56,381 nucleotides of DNA from Roseburia sp. CAG:10041_57 (GTDB lineage Bacteria > Bacillota > Clostridia > Lachnospirales > Lachnospiraceae). The stretch covers positions 1 through 56,381 of the forward strand of contig MNTL01000057.1 in NCBI GenBank assembly GCA_001916965.1, in the 5' to 3' direction. Position 1 is the first letter of the stretch; each line of letters starts with the position of its first letter. The notes beneath the pieces were generated by a model. The model made no database searches, was not told the DNA's origin, and saw only the letters and a list, made by a program, of their open reading frames with translations. Of this stretch, positions 25,927-34,626 are shown one piece after another. A program made the translations under genes and the position numbers.

Positions 25927-25950
25927 AGGGCGCACCCTAAGGTACGCCCT
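25927..25950 (-). terminator. Probable terminator after the DUF3048 gene
   Basis: AGGGCG-c-ACC, loop CTAA, GGT-a-CGCCCT. GC-rich stem 15 bp past the stop of the minus-strand gene; the following T-run is interrupted (TTTGTTG). Confidence 0.6.
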
Positions 25951-25964
25951 ATATGTCTGTATAA

Positions 25965-27128
25965 TTATTGAATTGCCATATCGCTCCAGGAATCAGAAGG
26001 AACTAAAGATACATAGGTCTTACCTGTATTCATCTCAATCTGCTCACCTGTTTTCTTATCAAGATAAATAGTAGGATCTGACTCACCAGCCTTAATCCAG
26101 GTTACTTCTACTGCTTTACCATTGGTAATATAGTATGCGTCACGTCCTGAGTCAATTGCATTGTAAATCATATATCCATTGTCATCCAGCTGTGAGAATG
26201 TACAATTCTGAAGAATTACATTCTTAAATGTCAATACTGCATTATCATGAGCAGGATCAACATGTGCACTGCCGTATTCATAGTAATCATATGTACCGGT
26301 CTCTGCATTATACTTCAAAGTAGAACCATTATGGGAGAATGGAAGCTTAATCTGTGTTGCATCAATTGCTCCATCACCCGGTGTTATCTCGCTGTCTGAG
26401 AATACATAGTGGGGTCCCTGATAATATTCATTGTATTCTGTGCCGTATTTGGAGTTGCTGAAATTCTTGTCCAGATCCCCTGTACAGATATACTCTGTGA
26501 ATTCTCTTGATTTACCATTGTTTACGCGCGAGAAAGTTCCGCTGAAGTTCGCAGAATATTTCTTAGCCAGCCAGTCATTGATGTAGAAAGGACCACCATC
26601 ATGACATAATACAGCATTCCACTCTGCTGCCAGCATGATATTAGTAGGTCTTGTACTTCTGATACTGCCAAACTGTGTAATCTTGCCCCAGTCCTTTACA
26701 ATTGCCATAAGACGGGTGATTCTGCCATTGGCAGTACTGTTCATGATCTCATATACAACATCTGCCTCTGTCAGTCCATAATGAGGAAGTGCTGTCTTCT
26801 CATTATCTACCATGACTGCGACAGGTCTTTGGTCTTTTAGGGATTCATCTATCCATTCATTTGTAATTTCACTGCGGTACATACCTTCTCTGTTCTCTTC
26901 TTCCGTCTGTACCTCAGTCGCTGTCTCTTCTGTCTGTGCCTGCTCTGTCTGTGCTGTATCATTCTTACCTGTCAGCTTACCGAAATCTACTACTTCTTCA
27001 GAAGCCGGAGTTTCTTCCTGCTTGCTTCCACATGCAGTAAATGATAATGCTGCTACGGACATCATTGCAAGTATCCATAATTTCCTTCTTCTCATTCGCA
27101 TCCCCTGTGCCACATTTATGTTTACCAT
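25965..27128 (-). CDS. DUF3048 (YerB-like) exported lipoprotein
   Basis: 387 aa. After a basic start, a hydrophobic segment ends in SFTACGS, a lipobox-like signal, so the protein is probably a membrane-anchored lipoprotein. A Glu/Thr-rich linker (about 35-80) precedes the DUF3048 domain, with RPVAVMVDNEKTALPHYGL and SIRSTRPTNIMLAAEW, and C-terminal DUF3048_C-type segments (YMIYNAIDSGRDAYYITNGK). B. subtilis YerB is the best known relative; its role is unclear. The ATG at 27128 has AAAGGGAG five bases upstream; an internal ATG ten codons later is possible. The SRP RNA gene lies upstream on the same strand. Confidence 0.83.
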   Translation of the reverse strand: MVNINVAQGMRMRRRKLWILAMMSVAALSFTACGSKQEETPASEEVVDFGKLTGKNDTAQTEQAQTEETATEVQTEEENREGMYRSEITNEWIDESLKDQRPVAVMVDNEKTALPHYGLTEADVVYEIMNSTANGRITRLMAIVKDWGKITQFGSIRSTRPTNIMLAAEWNAVLCHDGGPFYINDWLAKKYSANFSGTFSRVNNGKSREFTEYICTGDLDKNFSNSKYGTEYNEYYQGPHYVFSDSEITPGDGAIDATQIKLPFSHNGSTLKYNAETGTYDYYEYGSAHVDPAHDNAVLTFKNVILQNCTFSQLDDNGYMIYNAIDSGRDAYYITNGKAVEVTWIKAGESDPTIYLDKKTGEQIEMNTGKTYVSLVPSDSWSDMAIQ

Positions 27129-27214
27129 GTGGCTCCCTTTCTTTCTGCCTGATGATTACTGTTATTCAGTAATGCCTGATTGTTGAGTCACTGTCAGTTC
27201 CTACTGACATAATG

Positions 27215-27482
27215 ACCGTGCAGACAGCTTCGAATCTTATATTTATGCACGTTACCTTTACAGTTAACTCCGCCAGGCACCCTCACGGCACATATGAAAT
27301 CCTCCTTAGTGCTGCTACATTCCTGTCCTGACACGGTTCAAAGGCACATATTGCGTAAGACCCAAACTTCATCGCCACTTATAAAGGGCTGCTACACAAA
27401 CGCAGACCCTCCACCATCTATCACCCCTACTATAGCGGATTGTAGGTACAAGGCACCGCTAACGCCCCGGCTGCACGGTCAC
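27215..27482 (-). ncRNA. ffs: Signal recognition particle RNA, large bacterial (Alu-containing) type
   Basis: About 268 nt, matching the ~270-nt scRNA of Bacillus and Clostridia. The ends GACCGTGCAG (5') and its partner GCACGGTC (3') pair. The Alu part near the 5' end has GTTAGCGGTGCCTTGTACC. The Ffh-binding helix 8 is at about 27311-27332, reading GTCAGGACAGGAATGTAGC with a GGAA loop on the minus strand, followed by ATGTGCCGTGAGGGTGCCTGG. It guides membrane proteins to the translocon with Ffh and FtsY, neither of which is in this window. It has its own strong promoter. Confidence 0.95.
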
Positions 27483-27485
27483 TTT

Positions 27486-27514
27486 ATTTTACCTTTTTTG
27501 TATACCAAAGTCAA
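27486..27514 (-). promoter_or_regulatory. Sigma-A promoter of the SRP RNA
   Basis: On the minus strand TTGACT, a 17-bp spacer, then TAAAAT, three bases before the predicted 5' end (so transcription starts a few bases into the paired terminus or just before it). A near-consensus housekeeping promoter. Confidence 0.8.
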
Positions 27515-27562
27515 GCATTACGACTTTTCTAATATATGGATAGCCAACTTTCTGTTACTTTA

Positions 27563-28741
27563 TTAGGCAAATACGTCAATCAGTCGATCCAGCGCCTGAT
27601 GCAGAGTCTTTCTCGGGCATGCAATATTGATCCTCTGGAAGCCCTCTCCACATTTGCCAAACACTGCACCACTGTCAAGCCATAAGCCCGCCTGATTCAG
27701 TATCTTCTCATCCAGCTCCTTATCTGTCAGGCCATAGTTCCTGAAATCCAGCCATACCAGATAAGTGCCTTCAAGCTTTGTCATTTTTACCCTGGGTAAG
27801 TGCTCCTGTAAATATGCTCTTGTAAATTCTGCATTGGCTTTGATATAAGCAAGCACACCTTCCAGCCATTCATCGCCATGCCGGTACGCTGCTTCACATG
27901 CCACAAGTCCCGGCAGTCCTACCTGACTGTATCCTGCGGCTGCTACCTGTCTGCGAAATGCTGTTGCTTTCTCAGGATTGGATATGAATATATTGGATAT
28001 CTGCAGCCCTGCAATATTGAAGGTCTTGCTGGGTGAAGTACAGATCATACTGATATCCCTGTATGCTTCTTTGACTTCTGAGAAGACTGTATGTTTTCTC
28101 TCAAATACAAAATCTGCATGTATCTCATCACTGACTACGAATACACCATGCTTTAAGCAGATCTCCCCCAGTCTCTCCAGCTCTTCTCTGGTCCAGACTC
28201 TGCCTACCGGATTATGAGGATTGCATAATATAAAGAGCTTTACGTTCTCTTCTATGATCTTCTTCTCGAAATCTTCATAGTCAATCGTATAGGTACCATC
28301 CCCGCCAAGTACCAGCGTATTGTTCACAAGTCTTCTGTGATTATCTTCCACTACTTCCTTGAAAGGATAATACACAGGCGGCTGTATCAATACGGCGTCA
28401 TTCTCCTGTGTATATGCCTTAACTGCCATGGCAAGGGCGAATACAATGCCCGGAGTCTTGGTCATCCAGCTCTCTTTCACATGCCAGTTGTAATGTCTCT
28501 CCATCCAGTTCTGCACAGCCTCAAAATAATGTTCCTCTGACTCGCTGTAACCGAATACCCCATGCTTTACCATATCCTCCAGAGCCTCCGTAATATAAGA
28601 GGATGTCTGGAAATCCATGTCTGCAACCCACAATGGAAGCACATTCTCTGGCTTGCCTCTTCTTACTGCAAAATCATATTTTAAGCTTCTTGTCCCTTTT
28701 CGATCTATTACTGTATCAAAATCCAAATGTCTCTCACTCAT
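27563..28741 (-). CDS. MalY/PatB-family PLP-dependent C-S lyase or aminotransferase
   Basis: 392 aa fold-type I PLP enzyme. It starts with FDTVIDRKGTRSLKYDF and PLWVADMDFQT, both hallmarks of MalY/PatB (cystathionine beta-lyase-like). NPHNPVGRVW, SDEIHADFVF and SPSKTFNIAGLQ (the PLP lysine) are in place. It likely cleaves cystathionine or cysteine conjugates to homocysteine or thiols, pyruvate and ammonia; aminotransferase activity cannot be excluded. It is followed by the SRP RNA gene and preceded by tadA on the same strand at a distance of about 80 bp. Confidence 0.88.
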   Translation of the reverse strand: MSERHLDFDTVIDRKGTRSLKYDFAVRRGKPENVLPLWVADMDFQTSSYITEALEDMVKHGVFGYSESEEHYFEAVQNWMERHYNWHVKESWMTKTPGIVFALAMAVKAYTQENDAVLIQPPVYYPFKEVVEDNHRRLVNNTLVLGGDGTYTIDYEDFEKKIIEENVKLFILCNPHNPVGRVWTREELERLGEICLKHGVFVVSDEIHADFVFERKHTVFSEVKEAYRDISMICTSPSKTFNIAGLQISNIFISNPEKATAFRRQVAAAGYSQVGLPGLVACEAAYRHGDEWLEGVLAYIKANAEFTRAYLQEHLPRVKMTKLEGTYLVWLDFRNYGLTDKELDEKILNQAGLWLDSGAVFGKCGEGFQRINIACPRKTLHQALDRLIDVFA

Positions 28742-28824
28742 ATTGTTCTTCCTTTTTAATGTATATTTTTCCTACCTGTTATATAGGATTTGTATTTTAA
28801 CTGTATACTTTTACTGTCCTCTTG

Positions 28825-29373
28825 TCAATTACTATTTTCAACTGATACACCGGCTGCATTCTCCTGCTGCATTTTCGCAAGCTTCTCCTGCTTATTGCGC
28901 ACCCGCAGTTCTACGAAGAATTCTTTAAGCATTCTGCTGCATTCCTCATCCAGTACGCCCGCTACCACCTCAACCTGATGGTTGAACTGCGGCATATCCA
29001 GAATATTCAGTATAGAGCCTGCACAGCCTGCCTTGGGATTCATGCTCGCCATGACTACTTTAGGTATTCTTGCCTGTACAATCGCCCCTGCACACATCTG
29101 ACATGGCTCCAACGTAACATACAGCGTACAGTCTTCCAGTCTCCAGTCTCCTATGACTTTACTTGCGCGGTTAATTGCTGTAATCTCTGCATGCGCCAGT
29201 GTATTTTTATCTGTATTTCTTCTGTTGTACCCTCTTCCAATTATCTTACCTTCATGAACAATGACGCATCCTATGGGCACTTCTCCCAGCTTGTAGGCTT
29301 TTCTTGCCTGCTTCATGGCTTCTTTCATATATTTCTCATCTTCCGTCACAGGTATCCGTACCATATCTATCAT
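28825..29373 (-). CDS. tadA: tRNA-specific adenosine deaminase TadA
   Basis: 182 aa. It converts A34 of tRNA-Arg(ACG) to inosine. Zinc ligands and catalytic Glu are in LAHAEITAI and LEPCQMCAGAI; GEVPIGCVIVHEGK is typical. The C-terminal tail after about residue 155 is longer than in E. coli and rich in Lys/Glu. A TTG one codon upstream keeps the frame open, but the ATG at 29373 follows GGAG at four bases and is preferred; MVRIP four codons later is an alternative. Confidence 0.93.
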   Translation of the reverse strand: MIDMVRIPVTEDEKYMKEAMKQARKAYKLGEVPIGCVIVHEGKIIGRGYNRRNTDKNTLAHAEITAINRASKVIGDWRLEDCTLYVTLEPCQMCAGAIVQARIPKVVMASMNPKAGCAGSILNILDMPQFNHQVEVVAGVLDEECSRMLKEFFVELRVRNKQEKLAKMQQENAAGVSVENSN

Positions 29374-29480
29374 CAATCTCCATTTCTAAACCAGCTTTAA
29401 GTTTCTTTTCAAACGCAGAAGGTATGTGTATAATGATTAGTATACTGTAAACTAACGAATGTGAAAAGAGGAAGAATACC

Positions 29481-30200
29481 ATGTTAATACTTGGTCTGAA
29501 TAAAACTACACTTCTGGATTATCCAGAGCACGTCGCAGCTACCATCTTTACAGGCGGCTGTAATCTGCGCTGCCCATTCTGCCATAACAGAGATCTCGTA
29601 TTTGCCCGTGAAAGTATAGATGCCGGGATAATCACGCCCTATTCAGAGGATGAAATTCTCTCTTTCCTGAAGAAAAGGCGCGGCATACTCACCGGCGTAT
29701 GCATTACCGGCGGCGAGCCAACACTGCATCAGGATCTGCCTCTTTTCCTCTCCAGGATAAAAGAGCTTGGCATGCTGGTCAAGCTGGACACAAATGGCTT
29801 TTGCCCCGATGTACTGCATCACTTACTGGATGAGAAATTAATAGACTACTGTGCCATTGATATCAAGAATTCTCCTGCACATTATGCAGCTACCGTGGGA
29901 CTTTCTTCCATTGACCTTGGTCTCCTCAGGGAATCTGTCGACTGTCTGTTGTCCTTAAATGGCAGCTTTCCTTATGAATTTCGCACGACTATTGTAAAAG
30001 AACTGCATTCTGAGGAAGATATGTATGCTATCAGAGAATGGATTGCCGGTACTGACCAGTATTTTCTCCAGTCATATACAGACTCTGACCAGGTCATTTC
30101 ATCAGGATACCACGCCCATGATACAGATACATTACAGCATTTTGCCTCTATCTGCAGACAGACCATCCCCAATGTGCAGCTTCGTGGGATTGATCTGTAA
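29481..30200 (+). CDS. Anaerobic ribonucleotide reductase activating-type radical SAM protein (NrdG-like)
   Basis: 239 aa. The cluster motif CNLRCPFCHN (CxxxCxxC) follows TGG, and TGGEPTLHQDL is the SAM-binding GGE motif. KTTLLDYPEHVAATIF at the start is typical of the NrdG-like/'pyruvate-formate lyase activating' branch in Clostridia, which generates a glycyl radical on a partner enzyme. The partner NrdD is not in the window, so the substrate is inferred only from family. Ribosome site AAAGAGGAAG. It is divergent from tadA. Confidence 0.8.
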   Translation: MLILGLNKTTLLDYPEHVAATIFTGGCNLRCPFCHNRDLVFARESIDAGIITPYSEDEILSFLKKRRGILTGVCITGGEPTLHQDLPLFLSRIKELGMLVKLDTNGFCPDVLHHLLDEKLIDYCAIDIKNSPAHYAATVGLSSIDLGLLRESVDCLLSLNGSFPYEFRTTIVKELHSEEDMYAIREWIAGTDQYFLQSYTDSDQVISSGYHAHDTDTLQHFASICRQTIPNVQLRGIDL

Positions 30201-30201
30201 T

Positions 30202-30990
30202 TCAGATATTGACCTGCTTCATATAATAACCAAAGCATCCTGCATAAGCCCGCCTGTTATCCCCATTTACCAGTCTGGATTCCCCATTTTCAAAGCCTTC
30301 AAATCCAAATAAGTGGGCAATTCTCTTCTCTCTGTCATAATAAATGCCCGGTACACCCAGATAGTAAACCGATTTATCCTCATCATGATACCTGAGCAAT
30401 AGCAGCTGTCTGTAGTTATAATATGCATGCAGTACAAAAGAATTGGTTGCAAGCTCCTGATACTCCTGTGTCAGGACTACCATATCTTTAGGTTTGATCA
30501 CCACCGTATCCACATCCTGAAATAAATGAATCTGCGGATATGTGATACATAATTGCGACCACTTGTCCTGACCAATGGCAGGAAGCTCTTCCTTAAATGT
30601 TGAAATCGGTTTCTTATTCTCTACAGGTTTCTCCTGTGGTTGTTCAGACTTGGCTGCAACGGACATATCCACAAAATTTGATTGTCTAATCTGACTTTTT
30701 CCACATTTTCCCCCATATAAGGGTATATAAATGCCATAACATTTCTCTCTGTTCATATCCCCTGGCCACCGACAGCTTGCCTGTCCATATCCGTTTCTCA
30801 CCGAAACTGTCATGACTTGTGTCTGCTGTCCTTTTCTATCCCATGCATATACTTTACAATCCATCCCACTTCCTGCATATATTCCACGCAGCATGACAAA
30901 TATTTTCTCGTCTTCCAGTTTAACAAATCCTATATTTCCTTCTTTGTTCTCTCCCTGATAACAGTCAATGTAATAAATTTTACTGTTCAT
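30202..30990 (-). CDS. Hypothetical protein, possibly sporulation- or stress-associated, unrecognised family
   Basis: 262 aa soluble protein. The N-terminal ~95 residues look like a beta-rich domain (IGFVKLEDEKIFVMLRGIYA, then VYAWDRKG). A Lys/Pro/Glu-rich linker (about 110-150) separates it from a C-terminal domain with YHDEDKSVYYLGVPGIYYD and HLFGFEGFENGES. I recall similar two-domain proteins in Lachnospiraceae genomes but cannot name a function. It is convergent with the NrdG-like gene, only a base apart, and downstream of the regulator at 31059. The parenthetical role in the call is a guess and should not be relied on. Confidence 0.6.
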   Translation of the reverse strand: MNSKIYYIDCYQGENKEGNIGFVKLEDEKIFVMLRGIYAGSGMDCKVYAWDRKGQQTQVMTVSVRNGYGQASCRWPGDMNREKCYGIYIPLYGGKCGKSQIRQSNFVDMSVAAKSEQPQEKPVENKKPISTFKEELPAIGQDKWSQLCITYPQIHLFQDVDTVVIKPKDMVVLTQEYQELATNSFVLHAYYNYRQLLLLRYHDEDKSVYYLGVPGIYYDREKRIAHLFGFEGFENGESRLVNGDNRRAYAGCFGYYMKQVNI

Positions 30991-30994
30991 ACAA

Positions 30995-31042
30995 ATAAAA
31001 CCCCCTTACCGTTGTCCATACATTGTATGTCCGATAAGAGGG
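30995..31042 (-). terminator. Probable terminator after the PucR/CdaR-type gene
   Basis: On the minus strand CCCTCTTATCGG pairs with CGGTAAGGGGG around an inner CATACAATGTATG hairpin, followed by TTTTATTT. Located just past the stop of the regulator gene. Confidence 0.6.
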
Positions 31043-31058
31043 CTATATTACGTTTTAT

Positions 31059-32144
31059 TTATTCCAGGGAATCAATATATTTCATGTAGTTAACGACCAT
31101 GAGTGCAATCTTGAAGGTCAACGCATCATCAAAGGTTCTGATATCCAGTCCTGTTGACTGATGCAGCTTCTCCAGTCTGTACACCAGTGTATTACGATGT
31201 ACAAAAAGCTGTCTGGAAGTCTCTGATACATTCAGGTTGTTATCAAAGAATTTCTGTACTGTTGTCAAAAGTTCATCATCCAGCTCTTCAGGAATACTGT
31301 CTCCGAAGATTTCCTTGATGAAGATGCGGCACAGGTTAATCGGAAGCTGATAGATCAGTCTGCCAATTCCAAGTGTATTATAGGCTGTAATAGATTTCTC
31401 AGAATAGAATATCTTGCCCACGTCTAATGCCATCTTGGCTTCTTTATAAGATTTGGATACTTCCTTGAGTTCTCCTACGATTGTACCATAAGCTACCTTG
31501 GCTACCAGCATTGCCTCTGAATTCAGCATATCTACGATGACCTGCGCTGTCTGCTCCACTTCCTCATATGCATTCACGGAGCTGATACCCTTGATCATAA
31601 TGATATTCTTCTGCTCTACTGCGGTCAGATAACAGTCTCCCTGCTCTTCAAACAGATTCTTGAGCAATTCCATAGCAATATTGTCTTTATCATTCTGTGC
31701 TTCAACCAGAAATACGACTCTTGGATGCTCTGTTTCAATTCTTAGCTTCTTGGCACGGTTATAAATATCTACCAAAAGCAGATTATCCAATAATAAGTTC
31801 TGGAAGAAATTATTCTTATCAAAATGTTCTTTATATGCAATGACCAGATTCTGAATCTCGCTGACTGCCACTTTGCCGATCATATAGGCATCCGCCCCTG
31901 TTCCTCTGGCAACTAATACATAAACAACGTCACCATCCTCCAAAATCTTCAGCATATGATAACCACCTACAATCTGGCTGTCTGCAGGTGACTGTATAAA
32001 GTTGGTGATCAGTTCAGAAGATATTTCGCTGCTCTCAAAGGTTGCTGCTACCACCAATCCATCTAAATCCATGACACATAAATCTACTTTTGTAATATTC
32101 TTCAATTCATCAATACTGGTCTGTATTACCTGATTTGAAATCAT
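31059..32144 (-). CDS. PucR/CdaR-type transcriptional regulator
   Basis: 361 aa. The N-terminal ~120 residues resemble the sugar-diacid sensing domain of CdaR (VDLCVMDLDGLVVAATFESS, GGYHMLKILEDGDVVYVLVA). A central GGDEF-like region follows, and the C-terminal helix-turn-helix FFDNNLNVSETSRQLFVHRN with TLVYRLEKLHQSTGLD is the PucR_HTH30 signature. It is immediately upstream in map terms of the UgpC-type ATPase gene, an arrangement that suggests control of carbohydrate uptake, though the ligand is unknown. A MITE-like element lies in its upstream region between the two genes. Confidence 0.83.
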   Translation of the reverse strand: MISNQVIQTSIDELKNITKVDLCVMDLDGLVVAATFESSEISSELITNFIQSPADSQIVGGYHMLKILEDGDVVYVLVARGTGADAYMIGKVAVSEIQNLVIAYKEHFDKNNFFQNLLLDNLLLVDIYNRAKKLRIETEHPRVVFLVEAQNDKDNIAMELLKNLFEEQGDCYLTAVEQKNIIMIKGISSVNAYEEVEQTAQVIVDMLNSEAMLVAKVAYGTIVGELKEVSKSYKEAKMALDVGKIFYSEKSITAYNTLGIGRLIYQLPINLCRIFIKEIFGDSIPEELDDELLTTVQKFFDNNLNVSETSRQLFVHRNTLVYRLEKLHQSTGLDIRTFDDALTFKIALMVVNYMKYIDSLE

Positions 32145-32197
32145 ATGTTTCCTTTCCTCCTCTCTATTCCCCTCTATCCTATTTATACCATATAAAT

Positions 32198-32391
32198 GAT
32201 GTCGGGGTCAAAAGCCCCCGACTTTGATGCCTACGGATTGCTTCGTGCTATGCACTCCCACAATCCTACCCAATATTCGCATATCGCGGGATTATCATCC
32301 CACTTTTATGCTCATATCGGGGCGGGTCCTAAGGTCTTTCACCCACTTATGAGCAAGCTCATGTGGGATTAGACCTTTTGACCCTGGCATC
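32198..32391. mobile_element. MITE-like element, family B (194 bp)
   Basis: Terminal inverted repeats are GATGTCGGGGTCAAAAG (left) and GATGCCAGGGTCAAAAG (right, inward), 15 of 17 identical. A perfect 8-bp direct repeat ATATAAAT flanks it (32190-32197 and 32392-32399). Inside, a long hairpin at 32331-32377 pairs AAGGTCT, CCCAC and ATGAG with their complements. No coding frame. It is inserted between the ugpC gene and the PucR-type regulator gene. The mobilising transposase cannot be named from this copy. Confidence 0.8.
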
Positions 32392-32441
32392 ATATAAATT
32401 AGTTTATATGAATTTTCTTCCACTTGCAATTTCTTTTTTTT

Positions 32442-32476
32442 AAAAATCCCCGAGCAGTCATACTGTTCGGGGATCT
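32442..32476 (-). terminator. Intrinsic terminator after ugpC
   Basis: On the minus strand ATCCCCGAACAG pairs with CTGCTCGGGGAT, followed by TTTTTA. It sits about 24 bp after the ugpC stop. Confidence 0.88.
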
Positions 32477-32499
32477 GTATTGCGTAGCTTATGTACAAA

Positions 32500-33612
32500 C
32501 TAATTTGTAATAATCTGCTCTGTTTCTTTATCGAATACGTGAATCTTCTCAACGTCGATAGCGAACTTAACCTTATCACCAGGTCTAGCTGTTGTTCTAG
32601 GATCAACTCTGGCTGTCATAGGGAAGTCACCTAAATCGAAGTATAAGAATACTTCAGCACCAAGTAACTCGTATACACGAATTGTTGATTCGAATACGCT
32701 GTCAGACTTAGCTTCTACCATCATCTGAGAATCATATACATCTTCAGGACGGATACCGAATGTTACAGTCTTTCCATTGTAACCACCGTCAATAACCTTC
32801 TTGGACTTAGCAGGAGGAAGAGGAATAGAGATACCAGCTACGTTTAAGTATGCTGTCTCACCCTTAACTTCTACTACAGCATCAAGGAAGTTCATCTGAG
32901 GAGATCCCATGAATCCTGCTACGAATAAGTTCTGTGGCTTCTCGTATAAGTTCTGAGGAGTATCAACCTGCTGGATAACACCATCCTTCATAACTACGAT
33001 TCTGGTACCAAGTGTCATAGCCTCTGTCTGGTCATGTGTAACGTAGATGATGGTTGTACCTAATCTCTGATGTAACTTAGCGATCTCGATACGCATCTGT
33101 ACACGAAGTTTTGCATCCAAGTTGGAAAGAGGCTCATCCATAAGGAATACCTTAGGATTACGAACGATAGCACGTCCCATAGCAACACGCTGTCTCTGAC
33201 CACCTGACAAAGCCTTAGGCTTTCTGTCAAGGAGTGGAGTTAAGTCAAGAACCTTAGCTGCTTCTTTAACCATCTTATCGATTTCCGGCTTCGGAACCTT
33301 TCTTAATTTAAGACCGAATGCCATGTTGTCATATACTGACATGTGAGGATACAGAGCGTAGTTCTGGAATACCATTGCGATATCTCTGTCCTTAGGCTCT
33401 ACATCATTTACTACTCTGTCACCAATCTTTAATTCACCAGAAGAGATATCTTCCAGACCAGCAATCATACGAAGTGTTGTAGATTTACCACAACCTGAAG
33501 GTCCTACGAAGATGATGAACTCTTTATCAGCGATTTCAAGGTTAAAGTTCTTTACTGCTTCGAATCCGTTAGGATATACTTTGCAGACATTCTTTAAAGA
33601 TAAACTTGCCAT
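32500..33612 (-). CDS. ugpC: Carbohydrate ABC transporter ATP-binding protein (UgpC/MsmK type)
   Basis: 370 aa. Walker A GPSGCGKST, signature ALSGGQRQRVAMGRAI, Walker B VFLMDEPLSNLDAKLR and the H-loop THDQTEA are complete. The C-terminal TOBE/OB domain (about 240-370) marks the MalK/MsmK/UgpC branch, which energises several sugar importers. No permease or binding-protein gene is beside it, so it is probably a shared ATPase serving transporters elsewhere. Ribosome site GGGAGG. Codon use is more biased than its neighbours, suggesting high expression. Confidence 0.93.
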   Translation of the reverse strand: MASLSLKNVCKVYPNGFEAVKNFNLEIADKEFIIFVGPSGCGKSTTLRMIAGLEDISSGELKIGDRVVNDVEPKDRDIAMVFQNYALYPHMSVYDNMAFGLKLRKVPKPEIDKMVKEAAKVLDLTPLLDRKPKALSGGQRQRVAMGRAIVRNPKVFLMDEPLSNLDAKLRVQMRIEIAKLHQRLGTTIIYVTHDQTEAMTLGTRIVVMKDGVIQQVDTPQNLYEKPQNLFVAGFMGSPQMNFLDAVVEVKGETAYLNVAGISIPLPPAKSKKVIDGGYNGKTVTFGIRPEDVYDSQMMVEAKSDSVFESTIRVYELLGAEVFLYFDLGDFPMTARVDPRTTARPGDKVKFAIDVEKIHVFDKETEQIITN

Positions 33613-33724
33613 TTCTTTTTCCTCCCGAGAAAAATTTTCTTAATTGATTAACTGTACTTAGTATAAAATATTATGTAGGAAATTGCTATGCCATAATTCC
33701 ACAAAGATTTTTTGGACATTATGT

Positions 33725-33767
33725 AAAAAGTGCTTACTTATAAGCCATTTCCACTTATAAGTAAGCA
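33725..33767 (-). terminator. Terminator after the YesL-like gene
   Basis: A perfect 14-bp stem, TGCTTACTTATAAG with CTTATAAGTAAGCA, nine-base loop, then CTTTTTAC on the minus strand. Confidence 0.8.
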
Positions 33768-33819
33768 ACTTGTTCAACTTGTCTCCATATTCATGTACAG
33801 ATTGACGAATTATGAAAAC

Positions 33820-34548
33820 CTATTTTGTCTCATTTCCGCCTTTTGAGTCTTTATTTTCTGACATCTGCTCTATACTTTCGCTGCCTGCGAAGATACCCAG
33901 ATCCTCTGATTCATTGTCAGCCTCTTCATCCGCCTTCGTATCCAGTGCATCCTCATATTTCTTGAAGATTTTCAGGAAAAGGAAAGATTTCAGATAGATA
34001 AGTAGTCCTATTGCCAGTAATACAATGACCGGCAGTATCTGCGGGATAAAATACAGCAGTATAACGGGTACTGCATAGGATACTACAAACAAAACAGCAC
34101 TGGGCAGATGGGAAAGTGCCATCAGGAATGAATTCTTCAATGTATGCTTCACCGTGTTCGTGAAACGTGCCTGCATCGCAAATACAAAAGATACTCCCAA
34201 TGCAATGATTAATGTAACTGTAATAAGCCCCAGCCTCAGCCAACGGTCAAAGGAAAGACCAGAATACAGAACAATGCGGTAATCTGCAAACAGCACACCG
34301 CATACTGCCAGGATAATCAGCCACAGTGCCGTTGACTGCTTGAAGTTCTCTTTGAAAGCCTTCCAAAAGCCTTTCACAATGTAGCTTTCTTCATTCTTTA
34401 CCATTTTGAAGCTCATATAATATCCTGCTGTTACTGCTGCACCAATCGTAAATATAGGCAGACTGAAAACAAGCACCAGGATATTCAGTATCATAATATC
34501 ACAGAGCTTGTTCAGGAAATTCATAAGTGGGCTGTCAAGTTTAAACAT
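33820..34548 (-). CDS. YesL-like (DUF624) membrane protein
   Basis: 242 aa with about five or six hydrophobic helices. The start FKLDSPLMNFLNKLCDIMIL and LPIFTIGAAVTAGYYMSFKM are typical of DUF624/YesL, often encoded beside sugar ABC transporters in Firmicutes. The tail after residue 195 is hydrophilic and acidic. It lies upstream of ugpC, separated by a terminator. Function is unknown; a helper role in carbohydrate transport is inferred from context in other genomes. Confidence 0.8.
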   Translation of the reverse strand: MFKLDSPLMNFLNKLCDIMILNILVLVFSLPIFTIGAAVTAGYYMSFKMVKNEESYIVKGFWKAFKENFKQSTALWLIILAVCGVLFADYRIVLYSGLSFDRWLRLGLITVTLIIALGVSFVFAMQARFTNTVKHTLKNSFLMALSHLPSAVLFVVSYAVPVILLYFIPQILPVIVLLAIGLLIYLKSFLFLKIFKKYEDALDTKADEEADNESEDLGIFAGSESIEQMSENKDSKGGNETK

Positions 34549-34626
34549 ATTGTATTTCTCCTCTCAGGGTTCTTCCTCTGAGTATCATACTATGTTTTAT
34601 CTGTGTTTTCAACACATTGCACAAAA

